Source: Pasteurellaceae bacterium (GTDB lineage Bacteria > Pseudomonadota > Gammaproteobacteria > Enterobacterales > Pasteurellaceae). From it: a DNA stretch of 64,000 bases. Made by a program: the position numbers and the translations under genes. Under the pieces are notes generated by a model that was not told where the DNA came from, did not search any database, and saw nothing but the letters and a program-made list of their open reading frames with translations. Where the stretch lies: NCBI GenBank assembly GCA_030528525.1, contig JAUMYT010000012.1, positions 1 to 64,000 of the forward strand, read 5' to 3'. This document shows positions 10,196-20,581 of this stretch, piece by piece. Numbering within the stretch: position 1 is the first letter of the stretch; the number at the start of each line of letters is the position of its first letter.

Positions 10196-11476
10196 TTACT
10201 CAATATGACGCAACGTATAACCTGTATAAATCTGTCTTGGGCGGACGATTTTCAGACTTTCTTCGTACATCTCTTTCCAGTTTGCAATCCAGCCGACCGT
10301 TCTGCCGAGGGCAAAAATCACGGTAAACATTGAGGTTGGAATGCCGATAGCTTGTAAGATAATGCCTGAATAGAAATCCACATTCGGGTAAAGTTTGCGT
10401 TCGATGAAGTATGGATCGCTTAACGCAATACGTTCTAATTCCATTGCCACTTCAAGTAATGGCGTGGTTACGCCTAACTCTTTTAACACTTCGTGGCAGG
10501 TTTCACGCATCACTTTGGCTCGTGGGTCGTAGTTTTTGTAGACACGGTGACCAAAGCCCATTAAGCGGAAAGGATCGTTTTTGTCTTTGGCACGGGCGAT
10601 AAATTCCGGAATGCGATCCACCGTACCGATTTCCTCTAACATTTTGATACAGGCTTCGTTTGCTCCGCCGTGGGCTGGCCCCCAAAGAGACGCAATCCCT
10701 GCCGCAATACAGGCAAATGGATTCGGCCCTGATGATGCGACACCACGCACCGCAGAAGTGGAGGCATTTTGTTCGTGGTCTGCGTGAAGGGTAAAGATTC
10801 TATCCATTGCACGTTCTAGCACAGGGTTCACTTCATACGGTTCGCACGGAGTGGCGAACATCATATATAAGAAGTTGCCTGCGTAAGAGAGATGATTTTG
10901 TGGATACATAAACGGGCGACCGATGCTGTATTTGTAACACATCGCTGCCAAGGTTGGCATTTTTGCCAAGAGGCGGATTGCCGTTTTGTAGTGGGAATCT
11001 TTACAGTTTAAGTCCACAATGTCGTTATAGAATGCAGCTAACGCACTACTTGCCGCACACATTACCGCCATTGGGTGAGAGTCACGGCGGAAGCCTTGGA
11101 ACAAGCGAGTGAATTGCTCATTGACCATATAATGGGAAGTGATCTCTTTTCTAAATTCGGTTAACTGCTCTTCCGTGGGTAATTCACCATTGAGCAATAG
11201 ATAACACACTTCTAGATAACTTTTGTGCGTGGCAAGTTCATCAATCGGATAGCCACGGTGCAATAAAATCCCTTCATCGCCGTCAATGTAAGTGATGCTT
11301 GATTCGCATAATGCCGTTGATGTCAATCCTTGGTCGTAAGTAAACAACCCTACCTTTTGCAACGATTCCACGCCAATTGCATCATAGCCTAGATTGCTCT
11401 GATACACTGGCAAAGAGAATTTGCGACCGTCGCTTAATTGAAGTTCTGCGGTGAGGGTTGGATGTAGTTTTGGCAT
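10196..11476 (-). CDS. gltA: Citrate synthase (type II)
   Basis: Condenses acetyl-CoA and oxaloacetate to citrate. 426 residues, the length of the hexameric NADH-inhibited Gram-negative type. Active-site regions are visible: LHADHEQN and [11 protein letters not shown] (catalytic His residues) and NVDFYSGI (catalytic Asp). Last gene of icd-acnB-gltA on the minus strand, with its own start about 95 bases after acnB. Several Pasteurellaceae, H. influenzae among them, lack this step, so an apparently intact set is informative. Confidence 0.97.
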   Translation of the reverse strand: MPKLHPTLTAELQLSDGRKFSLPVYQSNLGYDAIGVESLQKVGLFTYDQGLTSTALCESSITYIDGDEGILLHRGYPIDELATHKSYLEVCYLLLNGELPTEEQLTEFRKEITSHYMVNEQFTRLFQGFRRDSHPMAVMCAASSALAAFYNDIVDLNCKDSHYKTAIRLLAKMPTLAAMCYKYSIGRPFMYPQNHLSYAGNFLYMMFATPCEPYEVNPVLERAMDRIFTLHADHEQNASTSAVRGVASSGPNPFACIAAGIASLWGPAHGGANEACIKMLEEIGTVDRIPEFIARAKDKNDPFRLMGFGHRVYKNYDPRAKVMRETCHEVLKELGVTTPLLEVAMELERIALSDPYFIERKLYPNVDFYSGIILQAIGIPTSMFTVIFALGRTVGWIANWKEMYEESLKIVRPRQIYTGYTLRHIE

Positions 11477-11527
11477 ATTCGCTCCCTTTTTGTGTCAAAT
11501 AATTCAGTGTTGTGGTGGCAATGGGGA

Positions 11528-11561
11528 TTTTGCACTTTTTCGGCAAAAACTCCCCCCTTGC
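11528..11561 (-). repeat. Uptake-signal-like element, copy 3
   Basis: Minus strand GCAAGGGGGGAGTTTTTGCC then GTGCAAAAT, in the acnB-gltA gap. Confidence 0.7.
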
Positions 11562-11571
11562 ATTCGCAGTA

Positions 11572-14175
11572 TTAATGACAGCTTGTCTGGAAAATCAGCC
11601 CGTCTGCCTTTTTCATATAGCTGTCGATTTCGTTGAAGTTCATATAACGATAAGTATCCGCTTTATCGCTGTCTAAACTGTTCACGTACTCTAAATATTC
11701 TTCGGTGGTTGGGATTCTGCCCAACAAGGCACAGACTGCCGCAAGCTCTGCCGAGGCGAGATAAACAAACGCCCCTTTGCCCATACGGTTCGGGAAATTA
11801 CGGGTTGACGTGGAAATCACGGTTGCACCATCAGCCACACGGGCTTGGTTCCCCATACAGAGTGAGCAACCTGGGATCTCAATTCTCGCCCCACTCTTGC
11901 CGTAAATGCTGTAATAGCCTTCTTCGGTCAATAATGCGGCATCCATTCGGGTTGGCGGTGCGACCCATAAGCGAGTCGGCAACATTGAGCTGCTTTGGTT
12001 GAGCAATTTGCCTGCGGCACGGAAGTGTCCGATATTGGTCATACAAGAGCCGATAAAGACTTCGTCCACTTTGTCGCCTGCCACCTCAGATAATTTACGA
12101 GCATCGTCAGGGTCGTTCGGGGCACATAAAATCGGCTCTTTGATCTCATTCAGATCGATCTCGATAACTGCGGCGTATTCCGCATCAGCATCGGCTTCCA
12201 TCAGTTGTGGATCGGCAATCCACGCTTCCATTCCTTTGATACGGCGTTCGAGGGTGCGAGCATCGCCATAGCCTTCGGCAATCATCCATTTCAACAAGAC
12301 AATATTGGAGTTGAGATATTCAATGATTGGGGCTTTGTCGAGTTTAATGGTACAAGCCGCTGCTGAACGTTCCGCAGACGCATCAGAAAGCTCAAACGCC
12401 TGCTCCACTTTCAAATGCTCTAAACCTTCAATTTCTAAAATTTTGCCCGAGAAAATGTTTTTCTTGCCTGCTTTTTCCACGGTCAATAAACCTTGCTGAA
12501 TCGCATAGTACGGAATGGCGTGAACCAAATCCCGCAAGGTGATCCCTGGTTGCATTTCGCCTTTGAAACGCACCAACACCGATTCTGGCATATCCAGTGG
12601 CATTACACCTGTGGCAGCGGCAAACGCCACCAAGCCAGAACCTGCTGGGAAAGAAATCCCGATTGGGAAACGAGTATGTGAATCGCCACCTGTACCGACC
12701 GTATCAGGCAATAGCATACGGTTGAGCCACGAGTGGATCACGCCATCGCCTGGGCGAAGGGACACACCGCCACGGTTCATAATAAAATCAGGTAATGTGT
12801 GGTGAGTCGTTACATCAACAGGCTTCGGATAAGCGGCGGTGTGGCAGAAGGATTGCATCACCAAATCTGCCGAGAAACCTAAACAGGCGAGATCTTTGAG
12901 TTCATCACGGGTCATCGGGCCTGTGGTATCTTGTGAGCCGACTGAAGTCATTCGTGGCTCGCAATACTGCCCTGCACGAATGCCCTCCACGCCACAGGCA
13001 CGCCCCACCATTTTTTGAGCAAGGGTGTAACCTTTACTGTTGTCGCTAGCGGTTTGCGGTTTCACAAACACATCGCTTTCAGGTAAACCCAATTCCACAC
13101 GGGCTTTGTGGGTCAAACCACGTCCAATGATGAGCGGAATTCGTCCGCCTGCACGGACTTCATCAAGTAATACTTCCGTTTTTAAACTGAATTCGGCTAA
13201 CACTTCATCGGAATTGTGTTTGCAGATTTTGCCTGCGTATGGATATAAATCGATCACATCGCCCATATGCAGTTGGCTGACATCCACTTCGATCGGTAGC
13301 GATCCGGCATCTTCCATTGTGTTGAAGAAAATCGGGGCAATTTTGCCGCCAAGCACCACACCACCGCCACGTTTGTTTGGAATGTACGGAATATCGTTGC
13401 CCATCAGCCATAGCACCGAGTTGGTCGCCGATTTGCGTGAAGAGCCTGTGCCGACCACATCGCCCACATACACGAGCGGAAAGCCTTTTTCTTTGAGTTT
13501 TTCGATCTGTTTCATCGGGCCGACCACCCCTGGCTCATCAGGCTCAATGCCATCACGCTCATTTTTGAGCATTGCCAAGGCGTGCAATGGAATATCAGGA
13601 CGAGACCACGCATCTTGGGCTGGCGATAAATCGTCCGTATTGGTTTCGCCCGTCACTTTGAACACGGTCAAGGTAATTTTTTCGTCTAATTTCGGGCGAG
13701 ATAAGAACCAATCGGCATTCGCCCAAGATTCAAGAATTTGTTGAGCAAAGGCGTTGCCTGCTTTGGCTTTTTCTGCCACATCGTGGAAATTATCAAACAT
13801 CAACAGCGTTGAAGAGAGGGCTTCCACCGCAAGGGGAGCAAGTTCCGCATTGTCTAACGCTTGGATTAACGGCTCAATGTTGTAACCGCCTTGCATTGTG
13901 CCAAGTAATTTTACCGCTTTTTTGGCACAGACAAGCGGTGAAGAAACATCGCCTTTTGCCACTGCCGCTAAGAATGAGGCTTTGACATAAGCGGCCTCGT
14001 CCACGCCTGCTGGAATCCGCTGTTCAAACAGTTCAAGCAAGATTTCATTATCTTCAGTAGGGTTTTTCAGTAATTCAATCAGCTGTGCGGTTTGCTCCGC
14101 ATTTAAAGGCAAGGGTGCAACGCCAAGGGCGGCACGTTCTTCAACGTGTTTTTGGTAATCATTTAGAAAGGACAT
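11572..14175 (-). CDS. acnB: Aconitate hydratase B
   Basis: Isomerises citrate to isocitrate through a [4Fe-4S] cluster. 867 residues from [16 protein letters not shown], which aligns with the E. coli AcnB start and has GGAG upstream; a start at 14175 is preferred to 14193. The AcnB-specific N-terminal HEAT-like domain ([11 protein letters not shown]) precedes the swivel domain. Cluster ligands sit in [14 protein letters not shown] and [11 protein letters not shown]. Middle gene of icd-acnB-gltA. Confidence 0.97.
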   Translation of the reverse strand: MSFLNDYQKHVEERAALGVAPLPLNAEQTAQLIELLKNPTEDNEILLELFEQRIPAGVDEAAYVKASFLAAVAKGDVSSPLVCAKKAVKLLGTMQGGYNIEPLIQALDNAELAPLAVEALSSTLLMFDNFHDVAEKAKAGNAFAQQILESWANADWFLSRPKLDEKITLTVFKVTGETNTDDLSPAQDAWSRPDIPLHALAMLKNERDGIEPDEPGVVGPMKQIEKLKEKGFPLVYVGDVVGTGSSRKSATNSVLWLMGNDIPYIPNKRGGGVVLGGKIAPIFFNTMEDAGSLPIEVDVSQLHMGDVIDLYPYAGKICKHNSDEVLAEFSLKTEVLLDEVRAGGRIPLIIGRGLTHKARVELGLPESDVFVKPQTASDNSKGYTLAQKMVGRACGVEGIRAGQYCEPRMTSVGSQDTTGPMTRDELKDLACLGFSADLVMQSFCHTAAYPKPVDVTTHHTLPDFIMNRGGVSLRPGDGVIHSWLNRMLLPDTVGTGGDSHTRFPIGISFPAGSGLVAFAAATGVMPLDMPESVLVRFKGEMQPGITLRDLVHAIPYYAIQQGLLTVEKAGKKNIFSGKILEIEGLEHLKVEQAFELSDASAERSAAACTIKLDKAPIIEYLNSNIVLLKWMIAEGYGDARTLERRIKGMEAWIADPQLMEADADAEYAAVIEIDLNEIKEPILCAPNDPDDARKLSEVAGDKVDEVFIGSCMTNIGHFRAAGKLLNQSSSMLPTRLWVAPPTRMDAALLTEEGYYSIYGKSGARIEIPGCSLCMGNQARVADGATVISTSTRNFPNRMGKGAFVYLASAELAAVCALLGRIPTTEEYLEYVNSLDSDKADTYRYMNFNEIDSYMKKADGLIFQTSCH

Positions 14176-14310
14176 CTGAGATAATCTCCACAAAAAAACT
14201 AAAAATACAAACTGTGAGATGAGCTAATAATAGCGAAGGAATCAAAAATAACAACAAATATTGCTATTTATTTTTACAATTTGCCAACAACTTCACAAAA
14301 TTCATTAACA

Positions 14311-14343
14311 TTTACAAAAAAGGGGGCTTTCTGCCCCCCTTGT
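14311..14343 (-). terminator. icd terminator that doubles as an uptake-like element
   Basis: On the minus strand AAGGGGGGC and GCCCCCTT form a GC-rich stem around AGAAA, followed by TTTTTTGT: a clean Rho-independent terminator for icd. The same bases read ACAAGGGGGG at one end and TTTTTTGTAAA at the other, fitting the dispersed element at its usual spacing. Confidence 0.85.
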
Positions 14344-14345
14344 CA

Positions 14346-15593
14346 TCACATATTATTCACAATATCTTGTGCAAATTCTGACGTTGAACGTAGCGTTGCA
14401 CCTTCTAATGTTTCAGCAAAATCGAAGGTTACGGTTTTATTGGCAATGGTTTTCGACACCGCATTGACCACTAAATCCGCTGCTTCAAGCCAACCTAAAT
14501 GGCGTAACATCATCTCGCCACTTAAAATAATCGAACCTGGGTTGGCTTTGTTCTGCCCTGCAATTTTCGGTGCGGTACCGTGAGTGGCTTCAAAAATTGC
14601 CGCGTCAAACCCGATATTCGCCCCTGGAGAAATGCCGATCCCGCCCACTTGTGCTGCTAACGCATCGGAAATGTAGTCGCCGTTCAAATTCAAGGTGGCA
14701 ATCACATCATAATCGGTCGGGTGCAATAAAATTTCCTGCAAGAACGCATCGGCAATGCTGTCCTTAATTACAATTTCTTTGCCTGTTTTCGGGTTTTTCA
14801 GTTTGTGCCACGGACCGTTATCAATCGGCTCTGCCCCAAACTCTTTCGCCACTTGGTAGCCCCACTCTTTGAATGCCCCTTCGGTAAATTTCATAATATT
14901 ACCTTTGTGAACGAGCGTGAGAGAATCGCGATCATTGTCGATCACATATTGCAACGCCGCACGTACTAAACGCTGTGTGCCTTGCTTAGAAACAGGTTTG
15001 ATCCCGATACCACAATCTTCAGTAAAGCGAATTTTCTTCACGCCCATTTCGTTTTGTAAAAAGGCAATCACTTTATTCGCTTCATCAGAGCCTGCCACCC
15101 ACTCCACGCCTGCATAGATGTCTTCCGAATTTTCACGGAAAATCACCATATCGACCAATTCAGGGTGCTTCACTGGGCTTGGCGTACCTTCATAATAGCG
15201 AATTGGGCGTAAGCAGTTGTAGAGATCCAACCCTTGACGCATTGCCACATTTAACGAACGAATACCGCCACCAACTGGGGTCATCAACGGGCCTTTGATC
15301 GCCACGTGATAAGCCTTGATAAGCTCCAAAGTTTCATCAGGCAACCAGGTGTTTTCGCCATACACTTGGTTGGCTTTCTCCCCTGCATAAATTTCTAACC
15401 ACTCGATTTTACGCTCGCCACCGTAGGCTTTTTCTACTGCGGCATCAATCACCGTTCGCATTGCAGGGGTCACGTCCACCCCGATGCCATCGCCTTCAAT
15501 AAACGGAATGATCGGCTGATTTGGCACCTTGAGTGAACCGTCTGTGTTAAGTTGAATTGCTTCGCCTGAAGTTGGTTTTTGTACTTTTTGCAT
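14346..15593 (-). CDS. icd: Isocitrate dehydrogenase (NADP+)
   Basis: Oxidatively decarboxylates isocitrate to 2-oxoglutarate. 415 residues from [15 protein letters not shown], with GGAG seven bases ahead; a start at 15635 would add 14 unconserved residues. Matches E. coli Icd along its length: [17 protein letters not shown], the GGGIRSLNV segment holding the regulatory serine, the [11 protein letters not shown] substrate loop and [10 protein letters not shown]. No aceK is visible in the window, so phosphorylation control cannot be assumed. First gene of the TCA cluster. Confidence 0.97.
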   Translation of the reverse strand: MQKVQKPTSGEAIQLNTDGSLKVPNQPIIPFIEGDGIGVDVTPAMRTVIDAAVEKAYGGERKIEWLEIYAGEKANQVYGENTWLPDETLELIKAYHVAIKGPLMTPVGGGIRSLNVAMRQGLDLYNCLRPIRYYEGTPSPVKHPELVDMVIFRENSEDIYAGVEWVAGSDEANKVIAFLQNEMGVKKIRFTEDCGIGIKPVSKQGTQRLVRAALQYVIDNDRDSLTLVHKGNIMKFTEGAFKEWGYQVAKEFGAEPIDNGPWHKLKNPKTGKEIVIKDSIADAFLQEILLHPTDYDVIATLNLNGDYISDALAAQVGGIGISPGANIGFDAAIFEATHGTAPKIAGQNKANPGSIILSGEMMLRHLGWLEAADLVVNAVSKTIANKTVTFDFAETLEGATLRSTSEFAQDIVNNM

Positions 15594-15707
15594 AGGATTT
15601 CTCCAAATAAAATGAAATGACGAAAAGAAGCGCAATTATCGCTCGTTTGAATGGGGCAATATCATAATACAAGCGGGTTAATTTTACAATTTTTTTACAA
15701 ATAAGAA

Positions 15708-15743
15708 ACAAAAACGGCGTGAATTTTTAAGCCCACACCGTTT
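15708..15743 (-). terminator. Terminator of the TbpB-like lipoprotein gene
   Basis: Minus-strand AAACGGTGTG and CACGCCGTTT form the stem, followed by TTTGTTTC. Confidence 0.75.
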
Positions 15744-15765
15744 CTGTTTAGATAGCTAAACGCAA

Positions 15766-16523
15766 TTATTGTTTGGTTGCACCAAAGACCGCAGATTCAG
15801 CGGTATCATCTTTTTCTCTTTCCCAAACACCGCCTAACTCGGCTGCATTTTTACCAAAGAAATAACCACGCATAAATTCTTGAGTTTTTTCTTCTCGTTG
15901 ATGAGAATGATGCCTGAAGGTATTTTCACTGATGGTTGCCACAGCAAGATCAATCTGTTTACCTGCCACGTTAAATCGACCACTTACCGTTTTTTGTCCA
16001 AAATCAACCGCAAATGAAGAGATTCCTTTTATTAAGTCTCTTGAATGCTCCGTACCATAAAACACCTGCCCCTGATAATTAACCACACCTGATTGTGGCA
16101 TCTGTTTTTCACTGGTTAATTCACCACGTACTAGGTTATAAGACCATTTATTATCTTTAGAAAAGAAAGAACTAAATTCCAAATGGTTCAATTTAGCCAC
16201 ACTACGAACTGCACCAACAACTAAATCAACTGGTTGACCATCAATGGTTAATTCAGCAAGGCTAGAAACAGGAGTAAAGAACTCATTTTGACCAAGTTCA
16301 GTGTAAAAATAAACACCGCCATATTGGTTTTTTGGATCGGATTGAGAGGAAGGGGATTGCGAAGAAGGATTACCTACTTGCGGATTGGTGTTGGTTGTGG
16401 GTTGTTGGTTGTTGGTTGTTTAGCATTATCTGCCATTTTTCCACTATGAGAAGCACTATTTCCACCACCACTACACGCAGTGAGAGCAACTAACATGGCC
16501 ATTGCAAGAGATTGTTTAAACAT
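15766..16523 (-). pseudogene. TbpB-fold surface lipoprotein, frame-broken at a heptamer repeat (probably phase-OFF)
   Basis: The ATG at 16523-16521 starts a lipoprotein signal, MFKQSLAMAMLVALTAC followed by SGGGNS, typical of Slam-exported surface lipoproteins. After a (AACAACC)n tract this frame stops at 16374-16376. The rest of the protein continues in another frame: NPQVGNPSSQ, YGGVYFYTELGQNEFF, then a beta-rich part ending GYFFGKNAAELGGVWE and AVFGATKQ, the same closing motif as TbpB in this window. Adding one 7-bp unit makes 765 nt, 254 residues, all in frame. The size suits single-lobe members (hemophilin or factor-H-binding-like). The ligand is unknown. Divergent from tonB. Alternatives are a decayed gene or a base-call error. 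Confidence 0.8.
16393..16420 (-). repeat. Heptanucleotide tract in lipoprotein gene
   Basis: Three perfect AACAACC units (minus strand) at 16400-16420 and a fourth with one mismatch at 16393-16399. Each unit shifts the frame by one base, so copy number sets ON or OFF. Confidence 0.85.
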
Positions 16524-16696
16524 AATTAACTCCATAAAGTGATTAAAATAACTAACATTGGCGTTTAAATAATAAACACCAACGCCATTCTACACCCTAT
16601 TTAATCCAATGTCAGCGATAAATGTGCCAACCAAATAGTACCTGACTTTACCGAAAGCAAACATTCGGTTTCGTTGAGAGCATCAACGTCAAATAT

Positions 16697-16728
16697 TGAC
16701 AATATCTCACAATTTCTCCCCCCCTTGT
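16697..16728 (-). repeat. Uptake-signal-like element, copy 5
   Basis: Minus strand ACAAGGGGGGGAGAAATTG, then a degenerate ATATTGTCAA in place of GCAAA. Confidence 0.65.
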
Positions 16729-16822
16729 AGTAATACTGAACGTCGTCATAAGCTGAGACTCACTGACTTTATCTAAAAATAAATGACAAACATTTACAAA
16801 ATTTTCTTTATTTTATAGAATA

Positions 16823-16837
16823 TGAAAATTGTTTTTA
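16823..16837 (+). promoter_or_regulatory. Possible Fur box ahead of tonB
   Basis: TGAAAATTGTTTTTA matches 10 of 14 defined positions of the 7-1-7 Fur pattern. It is plausible because tonB-exbBD-tbpBA is an iron-starvation system, but AT-richness makes chance matches common. Confidence 0.3.
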
Positions 16838-16908
16838 TTTACACCTGTATTCTACCCTGTGAGACAGGCATGACATCATTCAAAAAATGTAAGTTAGGAT
16901 AAAAGTTA

Positions 16909-17667
16909 ATGATGCAAAATAGAGTGCAATCTATTGTAGTTGTTGTCTTCGTTAGTTTATTCCATTTTTTACTTGCTTGGGGAATAGCACATATTCCCCT
17001 TAAAAGCGAGTATGAGTTTGAAGATTTAGGCAACTTACAAATGGTTGAGGTCAATTTAGGTGTTCCCACACCACCAGAACCTGCCCCTCTCCCTGAACCA
17101 GAGCCAATTCCCGAAGAAAAACCACAGGACATCATCACAACAGCGGCAAAAGATGAGCCGGTGGATATTATTAAGGAAGTGCCAAAGCTACTACCTCCAA
17201 AGGAAGCCCCCAAACTTAAAGAGAAGCCTAAGCCGAAAGAAAAACCAAAGCTAAAAATCGAGAAAAAATCTGACGTTGCCAAAAAAACGGAGAAAGTAAT
17301 CACTTCTCAAGGTACAAATCAGCCAATTGGTGATCCTAGAGGACGCGAGGGAAGTACCTCAACTCAAGGTAACAGCCATACAAGTGCAACATTAGGTGCG
17401 GGGTTTGGGCGATCAATGAAAGGACAGTGTTCCGATATTTCAAACGATGCGGATGATCACGGTACTGTTGGTCTGAAAGTCACCATTTCAGACACGGGCA
17501 AAGCCGTCAATGTTGAAGTCATTTCATCTTCAGGCACAAAACGTTTAGATAATCAAGCCAAACGTATGGCATCTTCCCACACTTACAGCCCAGCAAAAGC
17601 CAACGGTAAAGCTGTTGTAGGCACAGTTACCTTTAATATCGTCTTTAAATGCGGTAGTTACAGTTAG
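16909..17667 (+). CDS. tonB: Energy-transducing protein TonB
   Basis: 252 residues. One N-terminal membrane anchor (about 8-27), then a Pro/Glu/Lys-rich periplasm-spanning arm (about 50-125, EPAPLPEPEPIPEEKP and a Lys-Pro stretch), then a C-terminal domain (about 165-252) with GLKVTISDTGKAVNVEV, the receptor-binding fold. It transmits proton-motive force from ExbBD to TonB-dependent receptors, here presumably TbpA. First gene of the cluster, 26 bases ahead of exbB. Two adjacent ATGs (16909, 16912) are equally possible starts. Confidence 0.95.
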   Translation: MMQNRVQSIVVVVFVSLFHFLLAWGIAHIPLKSEYEFEDLGNLQMVEVNLGVPTPPEPAPLPEPEPIPEEKPQDIITTAAKDEPVDIIKEVPKLLPPKEAPKLKEKPKPKEKPKLKIEKKSDVAKKTEKVITSQGTNQPIGDPRGREGSTSTQGNSHTSATLGAGFGRSMKGQCSDISNDADDHGTVGLKVTISDTGKAVNVEVISSSGTKRLDNQAKRMASSHTYSPAKANGKAVVGTVTFNIVFKCGSYS

Positions 17668-17693
17668 TTTACTTTATTAAGAGGTTTTTATTT

Positions 17694-18362
17694 ATGGATT
17701 TACTACATATTCTCGAACAGCAAGACATTGTATTAAATATTTCTTTCGGTATTTTAGTACTCATGAGCGTCATTTCTTGGAGCATTATTGTGATACGCTT
17801 ATTAAAAATGCTGAACGTCAAACGACGTAACCACGCAAGTTTGAAAAAGTTCTGGCAAGCCAAAGATTTAGGGCAAGCTCAACAAGCTATCAAACAAGAT
17901 CGCTCAGTGATTGCAAATGTCTTACACAATGTATTGCCCGCCTACCAAACCTATCAACAAAATAAAACCGCCGTATCGGGTTTACAAGCTGAGCTATCAC
18001 TTAAAGATTATCTCACCTTAAATATCCGCAACGGTATCAGCAAAGCGTTACGCCCATTTGAGAGTGGCCTAGTCGCATTAGCTTCTATTGGTGCCGTCGC
18101 CCCTTTTATTGGATTATTTGGAACGGTGTGGGGCATTTTTAATGCTCTTATGGATATTAGCCAGCAAGGACAAGTCAGTATTGCGACGGTCTCTGCCCCA
18201 ATTGGTGAAGCATTAGTAGCAACGGCAGTAGGTTTATTCGTCGCAATCCCTGCTGTACTTGCTTATAACGCAATTACACGTTTAAACAGTAATTTATCCA
18301 AAGATCTTGATGCTTTTGCACACGATCTCTATGTGTTCTTGCTTAACCGTAAAGGAGAATAA
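17694..18362 (+). CDS. exbB: Biopolymer transport protein ExbB
   Basis: 222 residues, inner-membrane proton-channel subunit working with ExbD and TonB. One N-terminal membrane segment, a cytoplasmic loop (QAIKQDRSVIANVLHNV), and two closely spaced C-terminal segments with GAVAPFIGLFGTVWGIFNA and the pore stretch IGEALVATAVGLFVAIPAV, the MotA/TolQ/ExbB signature. AAGAGG precedes the ATG. exbD follows after two bases. Confidence 0.96.
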   Translation: MDLLHILEQQDIVLNISFGILVLMSVISWSIIVIRLLKMLNVKRRNHASLKKFWQAKDLGQAQQAIKQDRSVIANVLHNVLPAYQTYQQNKTAVSGLQAELSLKDYLTLNIRNGISKALRPFESGLVALASIGAVAPFIGLFGTVWGIFNALMDISQQGQVSIATVSAPIGEALVATAVGLFVAIPAVLAYNAITRLNSNLSKDLDAFAHDLYVFLLNRKGE

Positions 18363-18364
18363 CC

Positions 18365-18784
18365 ATGGCATTTGGCTCTTTTGACAAAGACTCCAATAGT
18401 GTGATGTCTGATATCAATGTCACCCCACTGGTTGATGTCATGTTGGTATTACTGATCGTTTTTATGATTACCATGCCAGTATTAACACAATCCATTCCAA
18501 TGGAATTACCTACTGCTAGCGTAGAAAAACAAGCCGACGAACCAAAAAAAATCGTCCGCATTGCGATTAACCATTCTGGTACTTACATTGGTGAGCATCT
18601 CGTGAGTGAGGAAGAACTACAAAGTGCATTTGAGCGACAATTTAATGAAGATAAAGATGTAGTAGTGGCGATTTCAGCTGATGTGGCAGTGGAATATCGT
18701 CATGTCGTTAAAGTACTGGAAATCGCCCAAACAACAGGTTTGAAGAAAGTCGGTTTTGTCACCGAAGTGAAAGAAATAAAATAA
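18365..18784 (+). CDS. exbD: Biopolymer transport protein ExbD
   Basis: 139 residues with one membrane helix near residues 20-40. SDINVTPLVDVMLVLLIVF contains the conserved Asp of the proton path. The periplasmic domain ends LEIAQTTGLKKVGFVTEV, as in the family. Sits between exbB and tbpB with gaps of 2 and 16 bases, so the energiser and the transferrin receptor are one transcript. Confidence 0.96.
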   Translation: MAFGSFDKDSNSVMSDINVTPLVDVMLVLLIVFMITMPVLTQSIPMELPTASVEKQADEPKKIVRIAINHSGTYIGEHLVSEEELQSAFERQFNEDKDVVVAISADVAVEYRHVVKVLEIAQTTGLKKVGFVTEVKEIK

Positions 18785-18800
18785 ATTAGGAGAAAATCTA

Positions 18801-20570
18801 ATGAAATTAATCGCAAAAAGCAGCATAGCCTTGCTAGTCTCCTCTGCCCTTGTGGCGTGTGGTGGTACAAAAGGCAGTTTTGAGGTTGATGATGTTGAAA
18901 CGCCCCAAAAAGAGATAGCTATACCAAGTTCAAAAGATATTACCACCTCCCGTGAGCAAGAGGTTGAATTAGATGAGCTGATGAAGCCTGCTTATGGGTA
19001 TAGTGCTAAAATTCCGAGAAGGGAACGTGTTCCTTTACCAAAAGGTCAACCTGAAGCCAATATTAAGCAAGAAGATATTGTGCCTTTAACCGATTTTACC
19101 GAGGCGATCCCTTATCTGAAAGAATTAATGGAAGACCAAGATAGCAATGGCATTCAATATACGCATAATGAATCAGGAAAGAAACTGCAACAACGACAAG
19201 GTTATCAGTATATTAAAACAGGTTACACTGCGGCTTCAGCGACAAAACGAGTAGGGGAAATAAGTAATCTCTCCCATTTTTCTACGGGAAACATAGGCTA
19301 TGTGTATTACCGAGGACAATCTCCTGCCTCTTCCATTCCTGATACAACGGATACAGTAACCTATCAAGGTACATGGGATTTTGTCACTGATGCAAAAACA
19401 CCTCGAAAACGTCAAGATGGCTTTGTACGCGGTGCAGGAATAAATTCTGGTGCCATTTCTTCCGATGAGTCCGTTTATGATGGTCGTTTAGGCGATAATC
19501 ATTCGAACGGCACACCTTACAAACTGGGACACACGAGCGAATTTAGCGTTAACTTTAACGATAAAACCCTCACAGGTAAGCTGTATAGAAACTCTGATCC
19601 TCACTCAGAAACGAAAGAGCAAACCAGTACAGAGCGTTATGCCATTGAGGCGAACATCTACGGCAACCGTTTTAGAGGTAAAGCCACTGCCAAAACAGAA
19701 CATGAATTATTTAAAGACTCTTCAGACTACCTTGAAGGCGGTTTCTTCGGACCAAATGCAGAGGAATTAGCGGGTAAATTTGTGGTGCCTAAGACAGCGA
19801 CTGATGGCAGTACGGCATATTCACTGTTTGCGGTGTTTGGGGCAAAACGTGAAAAGGCTGAAAATGAACAAACAACAACATTGTTTGACGCTGTAAAAAT
19901 TAATCACGATTTTCAAGCGAATTCCTTAGATAACTTTGGTGATGCTCGTAAATTATTGATTGATGGTCAAGAATTGTCATTAATTGGAACAGATGATCAA
20001 TTTATTTATACCAAATCTTTAGGTAAAGAAGGAGCACAAGTGGTGGTTTGTTGCAGTAATTTGCAATACACCAAATTCGGACTAATTCAGCAAGATAATC
20101 AGCTTGCCATGTTCTTACAAGGAGAGAGAACCAAAGCCAGTGAAATGCAACAGCAAACAGGTTCTGTACAATACAAAGGGACTTGGGAAGGACGTATTGA
20201 TGCCAGTACAGTTTGGGGAACTTCCGCAGGTAATAGTCATGGTAGCAGCCGATCTGAATTTGATGTTGATTTTTCTAATAAAACAATTGAAGGTCGTTTG
20301 ATTGCGGAAGATAGTATCAATCCAGCATTCACTCTTGTTGGTGAAATTGATGGTAGTCGCTTTAATGCGAGAGCATCAACGGGGAGCAATGGTTTAAATT
20401 TAGATCGCCAAAATTTATTAAACCCTAAATTAGTTCATTTTACTAATGTACAAGCAAGCGGTGGCTTTTTCGGAAAAAATGCCTCAGAGCTAGGCGGTTC
20501 ATTCTCATTAAATGAAGAAGGCAAAAAAATAGGTGTGGTATTTGGTGCAAAACGCCAAGTCAATGAATAA
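18801..20570 (+). CDS. tbpB: Transferrin-binding protein B (surface lipoprotein)
   Basis: 589 residues. Lipoprotein signal with lipobox LVAC (Cys20) then GGTKGSFEVDD. Two homologous lobes are visible: each has a handle domain and an 8-strand barrel, with closing motifs EGGFFGPNAEELAGKF (about 312-327) and SGGFFGKNASELGGSF followed by VFGAKRQ at the end. TbpB captures iron-loaded host transferrin and hands it to TbpA. GGAG precedes the ATG, and tbpA follows after 11 bases. The order tonB-exbBD-tbpBA is that described in A. pleuropneumoniae. Confidence 0.96.
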   Translation: MKLIAKSSIALLVSSALVACGGTKGSFEVDDVETPQKEIAIPSSKDITTSREQEVELDELMKPAYGYSAKIPRRERVPLPKGQPEANIKQEDIVPLTDFTEAIPYLKELMEDQDSNGIQYTHNESGKKLQQRQGYQYIKTGYTAASATKRVGEISNLSHFSTGNIGYVYYRGQSPASSIPDTTDTVTYQGTWDFVTDAKTPRKRQDGFVRGAGINSGAISSDESVYDGRLGDNHSNGTPYKLGHTSEFSVNFNDKTLTGKLYRNSDPHSETKEQTSTERYAIEANIYGNRFRGKATAKTEHELFKDSSDYLEGGFFGPNAEELAGKFVVPKTATDGSTAYSLFAVFGAKREKAENEQTTTLFDAVKINHDFQANSLDNFGDARKLLIDGQELSLIGTDDQFIYTKSLGKEGAQVVVCCSNLQYTKFGLIQQDNQLAMFLQGERTKASEMQQQTGSVQYKGTWEGRIDASTVWGTSAGNSHGSSRSEFDVDFSNKTIEGRLIAEDSINPAFTLVGEIDGSRFNARASTGSNGLNLDRQNLLNPKLVHFTNVQASGGFFGKNASELGGSFSLNEEGKKIGVVFGAKRQVNE

Positions 20571-20581
20571 AAGGATAAACT

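Larger units (their letters stand above)
16524..16908. other. Intergenic region between divergent lipoprotein and tonB
   Basis: 385 bases. It holds one uptake-like element (16697-16728) and very AT-rich sequence that should contain both promoters. I see no clear -35/-10 pair and no coding potential. Confidence 0.6.

Noticed and set aside
13040-13744. 234-codon plus-strand frame across acnB
   Set aside because: Antisense to a highly conserved gene, with no signals of its own. The same holds for 46348-46905 in nusA and 16839-17303 over tonB.
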